Shown in pieces: positions 10,364 to 22,278 of a stretch of 64,000 bases of DNA. The stretch comes from Chalciporus piperatus. Taxonomy: Eukaryota; Basidiomycota; Agaricomycetes; Boletales; Boletaceae. The position numbers were made by a program, and so were the translations under genes. How positions within the stretch are numbered: position 1 is the stretch's first letter; every line of letters starts with the position of its first letter. The DNA is taken from NCBI GenBank assembly GCA_038093975.1, contig JBBPTG010000015.1, forward strand, positions 62,001 to 126,000, written 5' to 3'. The notes below the pieces were generated by a model. That model ran no database searches. It had not been told where the DNA came from and worked only from the letters and a program-made list of their open reading frames with translations.

Positions 10364-11785
10364 ATGGCTTGCTCTTTCCCTGCTCTATCACCAGAAGAGT
10401 CCGATGAGTCTCTGACACCACCTCGTTCTCCCAGCCGGCTTGACTTTTGTGCACAAGATTCTGAATACAGCGACGCGCAAAACGACTCAGATGGTGACCT
10501 TGTTTCACGCCTGGAGGAGGCAGCGCACAAGATGGACTGGCACAACGCTCACTATTCTAATCGCCGCGCATACAGTTCAATGTATGTCGAAGAAGATGCC
10601 AACGAGGTCGACCCAGCTCCCCTGAGCGCCTCCCGTCTTCCAATTATCGAGTTCGACGAGGATCATCCAGCAGACCTGGGTTCTTGCTCGGGCAAAGATA
10701 CAAGCACATCGCATACATTCCCCGTGCCACCCGAAATCCCACTGTACCAGCCTGTCATTGAGCCTCGTGCTCCAACACCCGTCCATCCACCTTCAATACA
10801 GCATCACCTTGACGTACAGGAGCCCACGCACCCATCGCGCGTCGCCGCGCAGCGACTTAACTACCCCCATCACGGATTCTCCCGTAGTTCTCTCCTCCAC
10901 CAAAAATCCTTTTGGAACTCACGGCACGAAGAATGGGTGGAATGGCAAACACGAATGGAACAGGAGGAGGCGCCAGACAGTGCATATACGGGCATCGCCG
11001 CCGTCGAACGACGCACGTCAACGAGTCCACCACCCTCTGTGCGCAGCCCTCCATCAGGTCTGGAGCGTGACCTCCGAGAACACTCAGGAAAATACCAACT
11101 GGATGTTTATGCCCCCATCTATCCCCGCGTCGGAGACATCTCGGCGCTGCGAGACCCTTACTCTGTCAATATCGATCGTTGCTTCTGCAAGTTCCCCTTA
11201 TGGACGCTTCACAAGACACTGTACGTGTTCGAGATGTACCAGAGATCCTCATCATCCCCTTCGTCACCGGCTGGGATCACCTCCGCCAAGATCCCAGAAT
11301 CGGATTCCTCGTCTACTTTGAGCTCTTACACCTCGGCGGGCTCGGGGGATGATGAAGACTCGGACGACACCTTGGTTTCAGAAGATCCATCGGTATCCAA
11401 ATACGACACACCTACGGAGAGTTCGTCTCGCTCTCGCTCTGCATCTTCCCTTTCACTTTCGAAAAGCCACTCGTGGAACCGTTTCTATGAATCGCCAATG
11501 TCGTGGTATGCCAGATGGGAATTATTGATCGGTCTCGTTCAACGTGACGAATCTCAACGAGAAGCACTCGGTCTCCCCGCAAAGTTGCCATCTCCCGTCG
11601 AAGAACCGGTAATGCCTCTTGTGCCGCCGGAACCGATCTTTCGTCTTGCGGGGGAGGATGGGAACGAGGACAGCGACGAAGAGGACGATTACGGGACGTT
11701 GGTATCAAATCCCATATTTAGCGCGGATTTCGAGGACGGGTATCAAAGATCTATCGCTTTTTTCGATGGAGAGTCGAGACCGTGA
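10364..11785 (+). CDS. Serine/acid-rich orphan protein
   Basis: Single open frame of 473 codons from the ATG at 10364. The frame is open further upstream, but that part is Arg-rich and overlaps the likely promoter (ATAAAC near 10229, GTATATAAAT at 10351-10360). The protein has no recognised domain. It is rich in Ser, Pro, Glu and Asp, with acidic clusters near both ends (for example GDDEDSDDT and EDSDEEDD) and a Ser/Arg stretch around the middle. A better-ordered segment near residues 270-300 has several aromatics and Cys (INIDRCFCKFPLW-like). Composition suggests a largely disordered nuclear or cytosolic protein. I cannot give a function. Confidence 0.55.
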   Translation: MACSFPALSPEESDESLTPPRSPSRLDFCAQDSEYSDAQNDSDGDLVSRLEEAAHKMDWHNAHYSNRRAYSSMYVEEDANEVDPAPLSASRLPIIEFDEDHPADLGSCSGKDTSTSHTFPVPPEIPLYQPVIEPRAPTPVHPPSIQHHLDVQEPTHPSRVAAQRLNYPHHGFSRSSLLHQKSFWNSRHEEWVEWQTRMEQEEAPDSAYTGIAAVERRTSTSPPPSVRSPPSGLERDLREHSGKYQLDVYAPIYPRVGDISALRDPYSVNIDRCFCKFPLWTLHKTLYVFEMYQRSSSSPSSPAGITSAKIPESDSSSTLSSYTSAGSGDDEDSDDTLVSEDPSVSKYDTPTESSSRSRSASSLSLSKSHSWNRFYESPMSWYARWELLIGLVQRDESQREALGLPAKLPSPVEEPVMPLVPPEPIFRLAGEDGNEDSDEEDDYGTLVSNPIFSADFEDGYQRSIAFFDGESRP

Positions 11786-11939
11786 TGGAAGCCGAGGATG
11801 AGAATGCGACGCGCCGTGGATGGACAGAGACAGCATAGACATTGACATCGACATGTATCGTTTTGTTATTTAGATATCTAACCACTTGTATACATACATC
11901 TCCATCGACCTACGTTTTTTCCAAGTTATGCAATTCAGT

Positions 11940-14718
11940 TTAGCCCATGACCGGATACGAACGAAGCTCGTCTGGCTGAAGATCCGAACAGAACTTGACA
12001 ATGACATTCGCGTGAGTGTCGATCCTGGCGAGGTTCCAGGATAAAGATGGAATCGCAAACACTACGCCGACCAAGCCCAACATAGCGTGCTGAATGACAG
12101 GAACTTGAAGGAAGACTCCACCATGATCGGTGATCTTCGATTCCTCGCTGAGGGAAAGGACGTGGCTGACCCATCCTGGAATAGACAGAGATGCGGAAAC
12201 CACCGGTAGAGATGGAACAGACGGATTGATCTGTTAGCAAACTTGTAGTGACCTAGAATCTCAGCTTGCGACCCAGAGCGCAGCACGGGAAGACTTTCAT
12301 TGGAACTATACATCAGTGAGCGCCATCATACTTGAAGGAAGCGCAACTTGTCTCATGCTATTAGTACATTGGAAACCCTTTCCTTTCCGCAGAGGACCTA
12401 TCCCTCACTGTGGCCGAACTCGACAAACCGTTCTGTCCACGTCCTATTAATAAGTCGCATCTACTCATGGGACCTTCGTTAGGGAATGGACAAGCTGATA
12501 TGCGAGGGTCTGACTTACGTAACGATACCATGTCTCTTCATCAGGGAACTGAGGAAGGGCATCCGGTTTGGCGTCCACAGCAGTCCTGAGTCGCTTCCAA
12601 GGGTCACAAATCAATAGACATCTGTTACCAGAGCACCGATATCACATACGTGGGGAAGTATCTTGTGCTTTGTTCTCAGTCGAAGCTTGGACTCCCTCCG
12701 GGCGTCATCGACGCCATGGTCCTTTAAGAACTTGAAGAACGCCTTTGAATTGTCATAGAAGGCATCGATTTCATTCATCGCGAGGTATATCATCAACATC
12801 GGGTCCGCAGTCTGACGAACCTTATGGCAGAGTCAATCACATATATGGTGACAGCGGTAACATCGCATCTTACCCGGTTGCTCCTCGCCATCAATTGGAG
12901 TGTACTTTTGATCACAGAAGGGCCAGAATCCGCAACTCGCCCTTTTGGGGCGAAAGCCACCCAATTCATGAAGTACCCAGTAAGAGCAGCCGTGTCGCTC
13001 TTTGCGAGAAGCGAGCCCCAGTCCTTCAGAACATTCTTTACACCAGCGTAGTTTGGGTCGATGATGTTCGAGACATCGATACGATCGAACCGGACAGTGG
13101 GTGGAACCCCATATTGAACGTATTTGCCTCGGGAGATTTCGCGGGCCAGCTCACAAGCTTCTGAGTTGAATATGTAGAACGAGATCGGACGCTGGCGTAA
13201 GAGTCGCGCAAAGGTTCGGAGTTGGTCCGACAGGAAGAAATAAAGACATCCGTATATATCTTCGGGCTGAGCCCCATGCGCATTTCCCGAGCGAAAAATC
13301 TCGTCCAAGCTGAAGATAAAATGTCACTTATTGTCCTCGAGAGCGAGAAATCGTGTACTCACTCCCAGGACTCGAGTGGGTCTGCATAGTCGGTTTGCAG
13401 CCATGTACCATTGGAGAAAAGTGAGGGGTTGGAAACATTGCAGTGAGCGTTTGCAGCTCCGAAAGGAAGTATCATGCCAAATCGGCGATACTCCAAGAAC
13501 GCAAGACGATGCGATGGTTTCAATCCCATGTACATTCGGTCCCGAAGATCTGATCGGGAGGGTGCTGTCCTCACTCGCTTGTACTCGGTTTGCGCTTGGT
13601 CGACAGACATCACAGGACCCGCATTGGCCAACATAAGCCCTCGGACGTCAGCGGAGACTAAGCAAGTCAATGTGGAGTTGGACCCTAGAGGGGTGACAAT
13701 CGGACCAGTATCGGGGAACTTCTGCAGGAGGGAAGAGACCGTAGATAGAATCTTGAGGCGGTACTCCATGGGCATGAAAACCGAGTACCAGAAGTGAAGA
13801 GCAACATCCGCAGCGATAATCTCATCGGGGATGGTCCCCAAGATCAGGAGCAGGATGATGTTGCGCGATACCACTGGAGGTGCAAGGTCATTCAGCAAGA
13901 TGTTCAGTTTCCCAAGATGCTCTGATCCGAGCGCGTTGACTGTCGCAACAACGTTTCGGATGTCACCGGAAGCTAGCAGATTTCAGTGAAAAAGTGTTTT
14001 TTAAAAAAAATAGGCTAGCCACGCTACCTGCGAATGCAAGCCATAAGTCTGCCTTCAGGTCCTTCTCGTTATTCGCCAGGTTGACGATGTCCATAGCCGG
14101 GATGTTACCCCAGCTACAAGGAAATGTTAATGTCAGGCGATACGAGTAGATGTCGCGATACATACAGAGATATACCAAGTGACAATCTGTCTTCGAACCG
14201 ATTTGCAAACTCTTCGGCTGTCGAAAGGTCAGATTCGAGGAGAAAACTAGGCTTGCGGCGTTCAACGATCCACTTGGGCTGCCAGGTGTTGGATTTGATT
14301 GGATCCTTGCAGTCTGCTTCACTTATCAGAGGACATCACCCCGCACACAGACTCATTCTCACCTGTTTTATGGACACCCCAGTGGACTTTTTGACATTCC
14401 TGTGCAGGACAGCCATCTCACAAAGTTCTATCAATGCTAGCTCACCTTTGAACAGTAAGAGACCAGTTTACAGCCACTACAGGCTAGTTTCCCTGGCTTA
14501 TCGCAAGCGGTGTACTTCTCTACATCGACATTGGCGCACGGGAGTACATCCAACGGCGGAAACTTGGGGTTTGTGTTGACTATGCCGTCCTGCCATCCTC
14601 CTGTAAGCAGTGAAAAAGGGTTGAACTCCCCAAACCATGAACTGCTAGTAGTTCTATCAGGTGGGAGGATGCGAATACCGGAACTCATTGGTGGGCTGCG
14701 TGATGGGGACTTGCTCAT
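11940..14718 (-). CDS. MYND zinc-finger / DUF4470 protein
   Basis: Multi-exon gene on the - strand. The start ATG is at 14716-14718 and exon 1 ends at 14446. The MYND finger spans exons 1-2: a leading Cys pair region, then ACSGCKLVSYCSK, an intron, and ECQKVHWGVHKTDCKDP. This gives the Cys and His ligands expected for the fold. DUF4470 follows, with the typical LWGNIPAMDIVNLANNE start and a GDIRNVVATVNAL strand. The remaining C-terminal two-thirds is the long helical region seen in Agaricomycete members of this group. Such proteins are widespread and often expanded in mushroom genomes. MYND fingers bind proline-rich partners, but no function is established. The exact exon list beyond exon 2 and the 3' exon (ending at 11940) was not fully resolved. 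Confidence 0.75.
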
Positions 14719-15352
14719 CTCGACGGGGAGCTCAGACGAGGATTGCTTGGTTGCCGCTCATCTCCTTGCCTCGCCTTTTACATGCGGCAGTCTTCCTGAT
14801 GAACGTAACCATCCTAGGATCCTAGTATCCGATGCGTACTAAGGATCAGCCCCCTCCTCTTTTGGCATTTTCGGCGCTCGATGGAGCACTCTGAGTTCGT
14901 GGGGTAAAGACACCCATGCGACGCGGTGGTCCTCCGTGAATTTCTACAAGAAAGTTTTTCAGGAAAGCTTTGGGAAAGCTAAAACGCGAATGCAGACCCC
15001 AGCTTACCTCAAGACTTGCACTGTTCGGATAGACGCGTACAAAGTTCCGAATGACAACCAAACAGGCGACAGAATGAACTTGGTCACCCGTGACCCGACT
15101 TGTAAGACGTTCTGAACAATGTGGTCAACGTCACGAAAGGGCTTACAATGGCGTGTACGGTCTTGACCATGTATTTCGGCCGAGTACGGTGTAGACCGCC
15201 GATCGGAGTCAGATACAATCAGATACACTATTACTATACTAACTCACGACTGCTCACCTGGTTTATCCGCGACACTCACAGTTCAACGTTCAACCACCAT
15301 CCAGTTCTGCGTCTAAGCATTTTGTACTCGACCGAACGGAATTACGATCAAT
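14719..15352. other. Intergenic region; possible small gene on the minus strand
   Basis: Lies between divergent MYND (-) and cystathionine gamma-synthase (+) genes. On the - strand, from an ATG near 15172, a short exon can be joined through two small GT-AG introns (about 15112-15147 and 14965-15005) to give a peptide of some 90-100 residues, but the frame choice is ambiguous and I recognise no family. The stretch could equally be 5' UTR and promoter. Confidence 0.25.
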
Positions 15353-17407
15353 ATGACAACGGCAGTTGCCACCGGAAGCGAAACCCTTGGAAATGCAGTC
15401 CCACCGTTCACCCAGCATGCCACCTCTGTTTCCCTACCTACTTGGAGAGATAATGTTGGTTATGAAGAGGGCGACAAACGCGTCGTGGACGCGATGGTTT
15501 CGGGATATCCGCGATTCTTCATAAATCTGATCATACAGAAGGTGCGCCGTTTCGTCTTATCTAGTATCGGTCCTCTCATTCCGCTCAGTTAGCTAGTGTC
15601 TGTGAACAAAAGTTCGGATTCAACGGAGAAAGGTGTCTACTATGCCCTTCCAAGAGGATCGCGGATCAATGTCGAACCTTCATACTCGACCGAGCAGCAC
15701 TTGCTGGCACCCCGACCCACGTCAGGCTTGTGCAGTATCTTATCTGTCCCGAGGATTCTTCGATCCAGAACTTTTCTATGCAAATCGATGGACCATCCCA
15801 GTCAGCAGAGTTGCACATCGTCCTCTTTCCTGCAGACATATTCCCGATCGCCAAGCAATTTTGGCAGCATTCCGGCCAAGGCATCTCCTCCCGCTTCGCT
15901 GAGAATTGCCTCTCCCTTCTTGGCACACAACAGTCCCAGTCACCTTCGTCTCCACCACGCTCCCCCACTTCGCCCCGTCCATCTTTCATCAACAAACATT
16001 ACTCGGTCAAGCAACAGTCAAACTGGACATCGACAGCAGGCTCCAACAGGCCACCTGATACCACTACCACATCGGACGTTTTGAGCAGGGATCAAAGCAC
16101 ATACCTTGAGGAGAGATATGGACGTAACCTGCCTCTCAGTGCTGCCGCGTTCGCCAAGCGTGCGCTTCGAAGACGCATTGCTGGCGTTCTAGTACGAGAC
16201 AATGTACAGGACGGCCCTCAGGGACCATGTGCTGGTGCGCAAGACGTGGAAGTTGGGCCAAGCAGTCGAGGAGTACAGGACGTCAGTGAAGACGACGTCT
16301 TTCTTTACTCCACAGGAATGTCTGCAATCTGGAATGCTCATCAACTATGTCTTCGATCACGAGCTCCGGCTAAGAGCGTTTGCTTTGGGTAAGCAAGCTG
16401 ATCTTACCAAGTCTGTCGCTAACTCTTCTTATGTATAGCTTTCCGTACACCGACACCCTCAAAATGCTTGAGAAATGGGGTCCGGGGGTCCATTTCTTCG
16501 GTCATGGTCTCGACTCAGAGATCGATACTTTAGAAAGCCTCTTCACCGAGGAATCCAGTCGAGACCCGACAAAACCCCCAGTTCTTGCTCTCTTTACTGA
16601 GTTCCCGTCTAACCCTCTCCTGCGCTCGGCGGATATACCACGACTCCGAGCTTTGGCGGATAAATATGATTTTCTGCTCATCATTGACGACACCATCGGG
16701 AACTTCGTCAACGTCGAGGTTCTTCCATTTGCCGACATTGTAGTTACCAGCCTCTCGAAGATATTCAGCGGCGAAGCGAATGCTATGGGTGGAAGGTGCG
16801 TTGAGTTTTGCATTTTACGTTTTAGCATGATGGATAAACCGTGCCCATCTTCAGCCTGGTCCTCAACCCAAAAGGGCGGCACTATGAAACATTAAAAAAC
16901 CAGATGTCTTCGTACGAAGACACCTTCTTTGACGGGGACGCGCTCTTCATGGAACGCAACTCACGGGACTTTGCTCAACGCATCCGAACCATCGATAAAA
17001 ACACCCAGGCCGTCTGTTCATTCCTTCGCTCGCATTCCTCAGCAGAGGGTGTGACGTCCGCTGCCATCAAAGAAGTCTGGTACCCTAAATACATAACCCC
17101 CGCCAACTACGCCCGCTGCAAGCTCCCTGATGGCGGCTACGGTGGACTGTTCTCCCTCACCTTCGTGTCCCTGGCAGCGTCCAAAGCTTTCTTTGACGCA
17201 CTTCTCTGTCAGAAAGGCCCGGGTCTCGGTACAAACTTTACCCTGGCTTGCCCTTATACGATCCTTGCTCACTACACCGAACTTGGATGGGCGGCAGAGT
17301 ATGGTGTTGAGGAAGGGTTGGTGCGGATCAGCGTAGGAAAGGAAGATAAAGAGGTGTTACTGCGCTTGTTTGGCGTAGCTTTGGCAGCCGCGGAAGCTGC
17401 GAGATGA
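15353..17407 (+). CDS. STR2: Cystathionine gamma-synthase
   Basis: PLP enzyme of transsulfuration that joins cysteine to an activated homoserine to form cystathionine, on the way to methionine. Exons 15353-15541, 15589-16388, 16439-16795 and 16855-17407 join to 632 residues. The N-terminal third is the fungal-type extension with little similarity to bacterial enzymes. The catalytic domain begins around residue 270. It contains [13 protein letters not shown] (cofactor phosphate loop), [31 protein letters not shown] (Asp to the pyridine ring) and [11 protein letters not shown], where the Lys carries PLP. The C-terminal domain follows and ends in an Ala-rich helix. The length matches fungal members such as N. 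crassa met-7 and yeast Str2. Homoserine dehydrogenase, an upstream enzyme, lies 19 kb away. Confidence 0.88.
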
Positions 17408-17597
17408 TGTGGTTGTGGGGGAAGAAAGATGTCTGTAATTTACTTGGTGTACTACATACTGATAGCTGCCATCATCCACCACAGTGAAACCACAAAAGCT
17501 ATTCATTCTGTCACAAAGATACATCAATATTTTTACATACATATATCCGACGAAGACAACTCGAAACGAGAATGTAATAGGTCGAGCAAAGCGTTCT

Positions 17598-18892
17598 CTA
17601 GTCTTGGACTTGAAAAACTGAGCTTAAGAGCCGGGAGGAGGGAGGAGGGCAGAAGGTGATGGTGTACACGGCGTTCCTGCTTGCCGAGCAGGTCCAGAGG
17701 GCTGTACCGCTCGATTCATCGTAGGCGTAGCAGTACGAGTTCGGGCAGTTGCTCTCTATCATGATTGGTGCTCTCAGAAACATATTATATCATCGAGTGT
17801 AAAGGAAAAACATACTGAAGTAGCTGTAGTACTCGACACCAGAAGAGGGGCAGGTTTGAGCGGTATTGTGTTGGCCGGTACAGCAGTTGGGTGAGTTGGC
17901 TAAGAAGGTCATTTAGGCAGCAGTTTTCTAATCAAGCAAGTAGTTGCGTACATGGATTACGGTCCAAGTTGGCCTCACAGGCACTTTTGCATCCCACTGG
18001 GAAGCCAGTGGAGTCATAGGGACCCTTGAGGGGTGCAGGACCTGATTACAATGATCAACAGGATTTTAATCACGTGGGTAAGTACGAACAGTTCGGGCCT
18101 AGATCGACCAGGCAGTTGGCTTCACCGCAACCAACGTTGTTTGTGATGCTGACGGGCAGGTTATACCCATCAACAAGGGAGACTGACAACCCCAATGTCA
18201 GGATCAATTCCACATAGTATCAAAAGCAACCCACCATCGTAGTAGTCGAGACCGCCAGCGTTGAGTGTGAACTCCGCCAACGTAGCAGGTGGAACGCCCT
18301 GTATTTTTAGATGAATTAGGATATTCCTCGGAAGAAAGGAGGAGTCATACTGTGCCACCGGAAGGAGCACACTCTAAACCACCGTTGCAGCCTCCGTCAA
18401 TGCAAGAGTTCGGACCTGGGTTTTTGCTGAAGTCACAGTTACGACGACCCTAGAGGCGAAGCATGAGAGGGCCGTCATTAATTCACAATGATCGTTGTGA
18501 TCACAGACATACCCAGATTCTTCCGGAGGTCCAAGCGCTTGGGACCTTAGAACATCGTTCGAAAATGAGCGCCATCCGGGAGGAAGTATGGGAAATGGAA
18601 ACTGTACCTGGAATGTCACTGCAGTGTATGCCGCAGCTTGCCATCTTCGAGGGAGTTTAGATTCCAGAAAACTCCGGAACAATATTTGCGACACGTACCC
18701 AGTGGGATAGTTGGGAAGAGTGCCAGTTCCTGTGAACATTGCTGGCCTTGGGTGGTTGTGAGCGGCGATCAATCCCCAGCTAGGTCTAACTTACCAGATG
18801 GTGAAAGGGCAGGCATTGTACACAGTGATGGTGCGCTGTGCTAGAGCCGCTGTAGCGAGAGCAAGAGGGGAGACGAGGGTCAATTTCATCAT
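17598..18892 (-). CDS. Thaumatin-like secreted protein
   Basis: Starts at the ATG at 18890-18892 (a second ATG follows directly) with a signal peptide: basic start, then an Ala/Leu core ending ATAALA. The mature part follows the thaumatin pattern: QRTITVYNACPFTIW, GWQAAAYTAVTFQ, SGRIWGRRNCDFSKNPG, CIDGGCNGGLECAPSGG, PPATLAEFTLN and GLDYYD, then SLVDGYNLPVSITNN, GPYDSTGFPVGCKSACE and finally NCPNSYCYAYDESSGTALW and YTITFCP. Many cysteines are conserved, consistent with eight disulfides. At least seven short introns interrupt it. Fungal thaumatin-like proteins can bind or hydrolyse beta-1,3-glucan and act in fruit-body wall remodelling. A short tail of about 15 residues beyond the usual FCP end is unusual and could reflect a missed 3' intron. 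Confidence 0.85.
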
Positions 18893-19461
18893 CCGAGTTG
18901 GTCGAAGATGCGCAGGTCTTAACGAACCACTTGGGCAATCCAGCTGTTTTTATACCTTATGGAAAGCATCTGAGAGCGAAAATGGTGACTGCATAAACCG
19001 GTGGCCCATATGACAAAGAACGGATCTCACCGGTATCTTGTTCAGCACCGATGATAAGCAGTTCTGTTCCATAACAATAGGTCAGGGATCCCCTTTAAAA
19101 CCATGGGTCGGTATATTAGATAGAACCCAAGTCCCATCAGGGGTTAGTTTATGTGACATAACAGTGCTAGAGTTTCATCTCGCTGGAATTGCGCTGGAAG
19201 GTAGGATTTGTAGCCACAGTTGATGGGGTGATTTCCTATTCAGCCGACGGGCTGCAAGTGGAGTATCGATATCGTGACGTGCCATGAAAATCGCAGAGAG
19301 ATTCCTGGATAGTAAGGAGACCAATAAATTCAGCCCACACCACCGTGGTAACCCCATGATGTCTACATGTCTCTCCCCTTGTTACTTGAGTGAGAGGGTT
19401 TCGAACCTTTGCGGGATGGCCGCTGATGATACCAAGAAGGAATTCCCCACGCGTCAGCCTG
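18893..19461. other. Gene-poor upstream region of the thaumatin-like gene
   Basis: Promoter side of the thaumatin-like gene, continuing into sequence with no recognisable gene. One + frame runs from 19284 through the tandem duplication, but its composition gives no sign of selection. Confidence 0.4.
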
Positions 19462-19605
19462 GAGTATTCCTTTCGAAAAGACCACATGAATTTGAAATGA
19501 ACACATTCATTGGTTTTCGCTTCCTGGGTGAACGAGTATTCCTTTCGAAAAGACCACATGAATTTGAAATGAACACATTCGTTGGTTTTCGCTTCCTGGG
19601 TGAAC
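19462..19605 (+). repeat. 72-bp tandem duplication, two copies
   Basis: Copies at 19462-19533 and 19534-19605, each starting GAGTATTCCTTTCG. They differ by a single base (A in copy 1, G in copy 2, 16 bases before the copy end region GGGTGAAC). The period is a multiple of three, so frames crossing it stay open on both strands (170 codons on +, 165 on -). The near identity implies a recent duplication. Confidence 0.9.
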
Positions 19606-20493
19606 TCGACAAGAGGCGTGCGTTCGGCGAAAGCCGAACACGAACTCCCATTTGCTGTCCGAAAATGGTAGGAGGGTGGGGGGTTCAGCCACTTTACAAC
19701 CATTTTCTGAAAGTTTGCAAAGCGGCCCAACATCTCATCGAATCACCTCAATGTTGTATTAAATATAATGTAAAAAGACATGTAGTTTCATTCTAGATAG
19801 TCAAATCTATATGTTTTCTGTTAAAGTTGTGCTTTAAAGTGTTCCCGAGCGTTTTGATACACTCTTACCATATTAAGCAAGCGATCTCGGGAGATCTCGA
19901 TCGTGTCGCGAGTGTGATATTCAACGGCCCTCCGGGCAACCCTGGACCCGCCGCCAGACTCGCAGTTCAACATGCCCTCGTTGCAACTGTAACAATGAAT
20001 GGGGCCATGGGGGGCATCTAAATTTTGTCACATTCACATTTTATTGTTTGCCAGGTCTCTGGCAGGCTGGAATCATCCAAGTAATTACTGTAATTACTAT
20101 GATGCTGAACACAGCAGTGGTAGTACCTATGTCAGATCACACAGACAAAATCACGAAGGGCAACTCATTGACGGTCAGGATACGGAGCAAACAGTGAGAT
20201 GAAGGCAACAACAGTCCTAGTCAACACGATGGAGGGAGAGGAGAGCTGTGGAGCAACAAGAATACAAGCTTTGAAAAAGGGGTTTCGTCGCTGACAAAGA
20301 CGGTAATCCGGACCGACATCCCATCAGTGGACGCACAATTTTGAAAGTGAGACCTGGACCACTTTCGGGTCCAGGAATGAGGGAGTATTGAGGGAGTAGG
20401 AAAAAGTTGAGGACTCGTCGCCGACCATCTCTTCCCGAAACCACACCCTCCTTGGCTTTCCATACACTGTAGCATACCTTCATCATTCATCGC

Positions 20494-21109
20494 ATGGAAC
20501 ACTATTATTATGACTATTATTATGATTCACAAAACCCATCTATCGTCTCATCAGCTCCTGATACCCAGGAACTGATAGACAAACTCATTTCGGCTAGATA
20601 CGACGTCAACCAGGATGTCGACTACGATTACACGTGAGGCTTTCGCAACAGCGGTAAAGGCAGGTAAATGTTCTCGTACCATGAACTAGTTGTTTTTTTC
20701 CATGCTTTCATCATGCACTCATGTTTTCCTATGCTTTCTTCGACGACTTCATTACTTTCGTTATGACTCTGTACTGCTCTGCCAAATTCGTCTGACCCCA
20801 CCCGATCGTCACATTGATAATAAAAAAAAGAAATCTAAGCAAAGGGTAATGGTCTTGCCAAAACAAGTGATTATTAAGCGTTACAGTGACGGTCAAGGGC
20901 CAAGTTCGCGGTTTCCTGGTGACATAATCAATCAAATAATTACACTGTCACCTGACACGCTGATCTCTGGCGACGCGACTAGATCTGTCCCTATGTCCAG
21001 GACCAAGAAGGATCAAATAAAGAACAAGAAACCACCACCAAACAACGACTTTGGAAAGACTATAACAGGCCTCCATTCAACCCGGCTAAAGCATACGCCA
21101 CACGCGTAG
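20494..21109 (+). other. Two short open frames of unknown status
   Basis: A 47-codon frame starts at 20494 with a Tyr/Asp-rich N-terminus and ends at about 20637. A second frame runs to 21109; its last 95 codons are Lys-rich and look more protein-like than the first part. The two could be exons of one small gene or the debris of a mobile element. No family was recognised and the splice junction is not clear, so this is reported without a function. Confidence 0.2.
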
Positions 21110-21269
21110 GTGATAAATATGGCTTGGGAGGGGGCTCAACGAGCGATTTACATTTGTTTAATCCCAAGCATATCATTACAATATTTGTGATGTAACATGG
21201 AGAAACATACTTGTCGGGCAAAAGTCGGCAACTCAAGCTCAAGTACTCACCTTGCGTACAGAAGACACC

Positions 21270-22265
21270 TTATACAAATGCAGCCCAGAACATGACGCAA
21301 ATATGGTCATGCACCGAGCTGCAGTGGACAAGGGTTACAGCGGACGAAAAATCCTCGCGAAAAGGATGAAGAGGGAAAAAATTGGGACCATGACAGCGCA
21401 TGAGTAGTCTGAGTCGAGTTTCCCGGTCAATGAAACCGAGAGCCACGAAGCGAACTAAAGGGCGGGCAGTCGTTTCCACGACGACATATCAGTGCATCTC
21501 CTCGTACGGCGCACGATGAGGTCAGTGTTTCTTTCAGACCCATCATAGCCCGACAATGCAGGGCAGCGTAACTTGGCCGGGATCGACTAGGCTGATTGCC
21601 CAATCCTGAGCAGGTGATGTGTGATCACTAGAGGGTGACGAGCTGCGTCACTATGGAAGCTCTCGCTTCAGCCATACGGCTAGAGATACTATCGTAGTTC
21701 TCATATTCGGCGGATGATTAGCCGCGATTTCCAGCAGCATGATGGTGCGCTGTTCCTCTTCTCGATCAATCGACCGAGGCCCTCGATCCGCACTGCAGTG
21801 CTTCACATCCGAAATGCCAAAGCACTGCGACCAGAGTTATGCATCCTAAAAGGACACAACCGCCGCGATAGAAAAGCACAGAGATGTGTCATTGGAAAGG
21901 AAGAGCCCACCCAGTCATCGCGACGCCTTTCAAAGTCGACCATTGGCCATGTGGCAACTGGTTTTCTGGTACGTCGCTCAGTCCGTTAGGACCGGTCCCA
22001 GCTAGAGACGATCGAGGATGACTGGAATACTCAGACCTTCCCGCTCAGGAGGGAAGATGCGACTTGGGACGAACCAAGCTGCATCTTGTGCGTGCTGAGC
22101 CTCGTAGCTTTCCAGCTGTCATGGGTAAAGAGAAAGGAAAGAGAAAGGCCTTTCGTCTGGGTTTTTGTGTCTGACAAGGCGGAGTTCCGGTACATACCGA
22201 AATAGCCGGTGGCTGCACCAGAGTCCGCCACCATTGGACGATGTCGAACATCATTCTATTCATCT
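21270..22265 (-). repeat. Dispersed LTR-like repeat, copy B
   Basis: The reverse complement matches 28740-29790 over its length with many substitutions and small gaps; by eye about two-thirds to three-quarters identity, and higher around 21880-22110. Well-preserved blocks include the stretch at 21950-22080 (opposite 28910-29060) and 21340-21510 (opposite 29520-29700). No open frame of note lies inside. The inner end lies about 15 bases from the UGGT stop codon. Class unknown: LTR or other non-coding element. Confidence 0.7.
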
Positions 22266-22278
22266 AAAAGTTAGTCTA

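Noticed and set aside
15596..16084. Alternative frame in cystathionine gamma-synthase exon 2
   Set aside because: The other frame continues the conserved enzyme across all four exons with matching phases.
19236..19733. 165-codon minus-strand frame through the tandem duplication
   Set aside because: Stays open only because the 72-base unit is free of stops in this frame and its length is a multiple of three; no domain or start context supports it.
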